Shown: piece by piece, positions 60,081 to 64,000 of the stretch
Layout: each line of letters starts with the position of its first letter
Numbering within the stretch: the stretch's first letter is position 1
Assembly (NCBI RefSeq): GCF_022539665.2
Contig: NC_081336.1
Coordinates: forward strand, 6,926,278 to 6,990,277
Direction of reading: 5' to 3'
Length of the DNA: 64,000 bases
From: Daphnia carinata
Taxonomy: Eukaryota > Arthropoda > Branchiopoda > Diplostraca > Daphniidae
Made by a program: the position numbers and the translations under genes
Notes under the pieces: model-generated
Databases searched by the model: none
The model's input: only the letters and a program-made list of their open reading frames with translations
What the model was told of the DNA's origin: nothing

Positions 60081-62980
60081 TGAGTACTCGACTTGATTTT
60101 TAAGGTATTTTGTGCAAATTTCCCGGAAGTATACTGAAAGTTACGAAGAACTTCAGAACTATCGCGCACTCAACGAAACTAACCAGACTTGTAATCTCCA
60201 TAAAAACTGGGACAATGAATAATTTTTATTACCGTAATAAAAAAGAGGATATTGGCTAAATATGCAATTTTTTTTATTTCCTAATGGCGCATCCCTTCAA
60301 CCCCAAATTGCGGTTCTTTTTCTTGCAGACTTGTTGGAATGGCATATAAGTCTTTTTTTGTGAGTTTCAATATGGACTGAATTAGAACTGTAAAATTTCT
60401 TGGCTTTAACTGTTGGAAATAGTTAGGGTAAAATGCTAATATAGTATGATATTACATTGGAAACAAGTGAGGACAAATTGTTTACAGTCAGCGAGATTAA
60501 GTTCATTACTTGTTGTTTAATGCTGTATTGACTCATTGACTATTCTTTACATGTTTTCTTTAAGTGCAATTAAGACTGCAGGGATGGAGGTGGGATAAAT
60601 TTTATTATGAAGGAACAAACCAAAGTGATGGCCTGGTCATTGTTTTATGATCCCTGGCGTGTTGTTAGCTGTACATCTTGGTGTCCAGTTGCATACAAAC
60701 AAGAAAGAAATAAAAAGGAGAAAAAAAGAAAAACAAATAAATGAAAAAGAAAGGTTGAATTAGGATAGAAAGACTACTAGCTGCTTAATTTAGCGGATCC
60801 GAATTTAGTCCACCGAAATGGGCTATGGGATAGTTCCACGGCAAATTATGGGAATGATTGATGTGGGATTGAATCATTTCGAGCTTTGGGTCAAACAAAA
60901 CGAAAGGACTTGTTTTCAGAATAACAAAGAAATTCTAGTTATATAACAAATATAATATTGCAAGGGAAATTTAACTTGCAAAAGATAGCCCTAAGAGGAA
61001 GTTGGTGATTAACACCCAAGTTTGCAATTATATGGTATACCTTGGGTTTTTGTACACAACTAATCTGGATGCAGTGATGGATGTAAAAGAATGTGATAAG
61101 ACTGCCAATTCGAAACCAAGGACAGCTCCGAATACTCTAGAAGAAAAACATGGACATAAATAAATTCAATTGCACCTCCTGTATCGTATAAATGATCTAA
61201 AAAAAAATCGTAAGCCGTGGTGGCTACCATATCAAATTTGCGCTAGCTTTCCATTGGTCCAGAGGAACTGTTATACCTCCGGTTAAGTGTATGATCAGCT
61301 ATATTTAGCCAACAATCATCTTGTTTGAAACTGGACATGTTTTAACCTTTATTCTTGATTCCATCACAGCAGATAAAATCCCTAATCACAGGTGTGGCAC
61401 TGCCTTTCTTTTCTTTCTAAAAACAAAAATACGCATAACACGTGATCGCAACTGTTTCTGCAAGTTGTTCTACTGCAATCTAATGTTAGATTAACAACTT
61501 ATTACAGAAGTGGTTGGGTAAACATAAGAATAACCACTCACTTAAACTGGGTGAAACCCAGTGCTGTCCAAAGCATTTCTTGCATGTTAACTGAAGAAAT
61601 TATAAAAAATCTATTTATATCTCAAGCCAGCACAACCTGAATGTTTTATTCAGGTATACTGTGTTAAAGGAGGTCATGGCAACCAATTACCTGTGAACAA
61701 ACATGTACACAATTTAACAAACAAATGAACTATACAGTAAGGGGCTAAATTTATGATCTTTATCAGTCGGCAATTGCAAACTCTACTTGGAACAGTCGAG
61801 TGTATATTTCCTCCTGCCTATAGTGCCAATCCCACTCAAAAGCTTTTCTTCCCAATAAAATTTGAAAATTCTTTGGAAGCACAATTATATGACAATAAAA
61901 TTTTCTATTTCACCTGAGATTAGAAGAATGGCTGTAGGCCAGTTCCAGACCAAAACAGAATGCTATTAAATAAATGGTGCTTGCTCGGGAAATACAACCA
62001 CATCAAAGAGGCAAAGCTTAATGTTTAATGATTTTCTACTGAAACTCATGAAACACACACTTATCAACACATACAGTTTATAATTATTTACCTTTGGTAG
62101 AAAATTATGTGATTCTTTGTGACAAGTATTTCATGGCAACAGAATAGGTTGTTGTATTGGTACAAATTATTGCTAAAACAAAGAACACATTATTGTAAAC
62201 CAACACATCACTCAAGTAAAAATATTTAATTACCTATTTGACGGAATTTGCTACATGATGTTGACAAGTTCTTCACCAGTCGCAGCTGGTTTACAGCTTG
62301 TTTACACTTTAGAGTTACTGTTATGGCAGAATGTGGGTATGGTACAATGCCTGGATAGCTTAACACAGTAGTTGACACCTACTTAAACAGACCGCGTGGT
62401 GATTGACTTGCTGAGGAGTTCAAAAGTAGGTGAAACGAATCAGAAAAGTAATTTTTTAAGAAAAATATCCGAAAATTTCTATTGTAAATACCAAAGAACA
62501 GCTAAATATCAATGGAATAAAATCAGAAAACCTATGCGTTAAATAAATTTAATGGTCTTAGATATCCAGATCGGAAATGGCTCCTTTAAACAACATATTC
62601 GTTCAGTATCTCATAGCCAACTGTATTAGTTAATTCCTAGAGAATCCACGAAACCCCACGCCATCTGGCGAAAAATAGTATACCAGAGTTCACCTCTTTA
62701 GAAGCTTTAGTAATTAGTCGCAAGAGGGAAACGGAAAAAACTCCATTTCCGTTTTCAATTGTTGCTTTCTACTGGAACCCCAAATTACTTAAGGAATACG
62801 TGGAGGGAGCTTAACATACTTAGCGATTAAATAGACATAACTAATGACATTGTGGAAGCAGTAAGACGCTAGAGCTACAGATTACTCCAGTTTTCTAGAA
62901 CAGCTTCATTGCATCGCCAGCGAAGCCACGAATGAAGAAAAAAGTTCTGGCCTTGAAGTTACTAGTTTTCAAAATGGTGT

Positions 62981-63099
62981 CATCTAGGAAGGACAAGGAG
63001 CGCTTCAATATGCTGCCATCTATGAAAAAGAAAAACAAGTAGCGCTTCTACATGCAGCCATTGAGGTAGAAGAAAAATAAGCAGCAAACTTTAAATTTG
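62981..63099. repeat. Degenerate tandem repeat, about 42-bp period, 3 copies
   Basis: Copies begin near ATGGTGTCATCTAGGAAGG, ATGCTGCCATCTATGAAAA and ATGCAGCCATTGAGGTAGA. The second and third share a GTAGCGCTTCTAC-like link with the first (GAGCGCTTCAAT). Divergence is high, so the array is old. Confidence 0.55.
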
Positions 63100-63486
63100 G
63101 CTGCAACTCATTCCAGATTCCGAAGCGGGTAACTCGACGAGGCGGAAACGCGACCTGTCATAATCTGGCCTTAAGAACAATAACAGTTACCACCCAGTAA
63201 CAAAAACGATCTAGTTCTCGACAATTGAAAAATCATGACAAATCGTGGAATAGGTTGGAAATCTTTTGGTTACTTCACAATCTAACGCACGTTCTCCTTC
63301 CACACAAACATCCAGCTTCTCCTTTCGTCGTAATTTAGATGTTAAAAACTGCTGTTAATTATCGAAGTAAACTTTTGAAAGATTGGAGATGATGAAACCT
63401 CAATTCTCAAATCACCCGCTACAAGTCTTACGGTGCGGTACCTAGTTAACAGAGTGACAACAACCGTCAATTCAGTAAATTGTGGT

Positions 63487-63502
63487 GGCCCTGAAAAGGG
63501 CC
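63487..63502 (-). terminator. Histone mRNA 3' stem-loop
   Basis: On the minus strand, 26 nt after the H2A stop, GGCCCTTTTCAGGGCC is followed by ACCACA. This is the 6-bp stem and 4-nt loop of replication-dependent histone mRNAs, bound by SLBP, with a perfect stem. A clear purine-rich histone downstream element is not evident. Confidence 0.9.
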
Positions 63503-63528
63503 GTTTGTTAGTAACAATGAGGAAAGGT

Positions 63529-63909
63529 TTAAGCCTTGGCGGGCTTGTCGGTCTTCTTGGGCAACAAGACGGCCTGGATGTTGGGCAAGACACCACCTTG
63601 AGCGATGGTAACTCCGGAGAGAAGTTTGTTCAACTCTTCGTCGTTACGGATGGCCAACTGCAAGTGACGGGGGATGATACGGGTCTTCTTGTTGTCACGA
63701 GCGGCGTTACCGGCCAACTTAAAAACTTCAGCGGCCAATTAATCTATGACGGCGGCCAAGTACACGGGGGCGCCAGCACTGACACGCTCAGCGTACGATC
63801 CTTTACGGAGCATACGATGGATACGACCGACGGGGAACTGGAGTCCGGCCCTGCTCGAACGGGTCTTTGACTTTCCCTTCACTTTACCACCTTTGCCGCG
63901 ACCAGACAT
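63529..63909 (-). pseudogene. H2A: Histone H2A with in-frame stop (probable pseudogene)
   Basis: Intronless 127-codon frame from ATG at 63909 to TAA at 63529, read as H2A from [19 protein letters not shown] through [31 protein letters not shown] and [20 protein letters not shown] to KKTDKPAKA. Codon 57 is TAA (63739-63741) where H2A has Tyr, giving [18 protein letters not shown]. Other unusual residues cluster around it: HRMLR for [15 protein letters not shown] for GNYAERVGAG, VID for VME or VLE, and VFKLAG for VLELAG, which turns an acidic-patch Glu into Lys. The C-terminal half is otherwise canonical. The 3' stem-loop and a TATA element remain. This fits a recently inactivated member of a histone array; an assembly error is possible. 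Confidence 0.85.
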
Positions 63910-63974
63910 GTTCTAAATATTAAACGTAATCGAGCGCTCTAAAGCAAGCGATGAACATTTACTGTCTACCAAGT

Positions 63975-63983
63975 GCTTTATAG
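63975..63983 (-). promoter_or_regulatory. TATA box of the H2A copy
   Basis: CTATAAAGC on the minus strand, about 66 nt upstream of the H2A ATG, an ordinary spacing for an arthropod core histone gene. Confidence 0.55.
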
Positions 63984-64000
63984 CTTTTAGAGGATGAATA

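Larger units (their letters stand above)
59096..63486. other. AT-rich region without an assignable gene
   Basis: No long open frame and no recognised domain on either strand. Possible small exons near 59.6-60.1 kb are listed separately. Short hairpins occur at 61546-61562 (ACTGGGT and ACCCAGT around GAA) and near 61637-61655. A degenerate three-copy repeat lies near 63.0 kb. Homopolymers are much rarer than in the left half of the window. Confidence 0.5.

Noticed and set aside
1..64000. CRISPR array, prophage or bacterial operon
   Set aside because: The window is plainly a eukaryotic nuclear sequence; tandem repeats present have no spacers of uniform length.

Overview
This is eukaryotic nuclear DNA. 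The genes are split by many short GT-AG introns, there is no operon structure, and the protein families are animal ones. The histone H2A copy (N-terminus [19 protein letters not shown]) and the mix of very short introns with a few kilobase-scale ones suggest an arthropod, most likely a branchiopod crustacean such as Daphnia. That assignment is an inference from family knowledge, not a database match.

Layout. Positions 1 to about 35.8 kb form a gene-poor block crowded with poly(A/T) runs, poly(C/G) runs and GT/CA, CT/AG and AT microsatellites. The only coding-like signal I can defend there is a candidate 5' gene end on the minus strand: a TATA-like site near 8.57 kb, a donor at 8.47 kb and a 132-nt in-phase exon at 7160-7291. 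Positions 35845-51717 hold one large minus-strand gene that I could assemble exon by exon. It has 19 coding exons and encodes 1242 aa, and it is a phospholipase C-like protein (PLCL/PRIP family) with PH, EF-hand, X, Y and C2 domains and a Ser-rich tail. Positions 53.8-55.7 kb hold two small complete genes that converge tail to tail: CIAPIN1/anamorsin (+, 4 exons, 263 aa) and an Mpv17/PMP22-family protein resembling MPV17L2 (-, 4 exons, 198 aa). Positions 55.9-59.1 kb hold a palindromic foldback repeat, a piggyBac-like TTAA-flanked MITE and a 23-bp minisatellite. Positions 59.1-63.4 kb are AT-rich with no assignable gene. At the right edge a minus-strand histone H2A gene keeps a perfect replication-dependent histone 3' stem-loop but has an in-frame stop in the histone fold.

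How the genes relate. PLCL/PRIP is a scaffold in phosphoinositide signalling. CIAPIN1 works in cytosolic Fe-S cluster assembly. MPV17L2-type proteins sit in the mitochondrial inner membrane. They are neighbours, not a pathway. The most informative details are (i) the PLCL X domain, which keeps most catalytic PLC residues but has Lys where the calcium-binding Glu is expected, (ii) a KSVLF PP1-docking motif in its N-terminus, aligned with the vertebrate PRIP motif, (iii) the interrupted H2A, and (iv) the layered repeat cluster at 56-59 kb.
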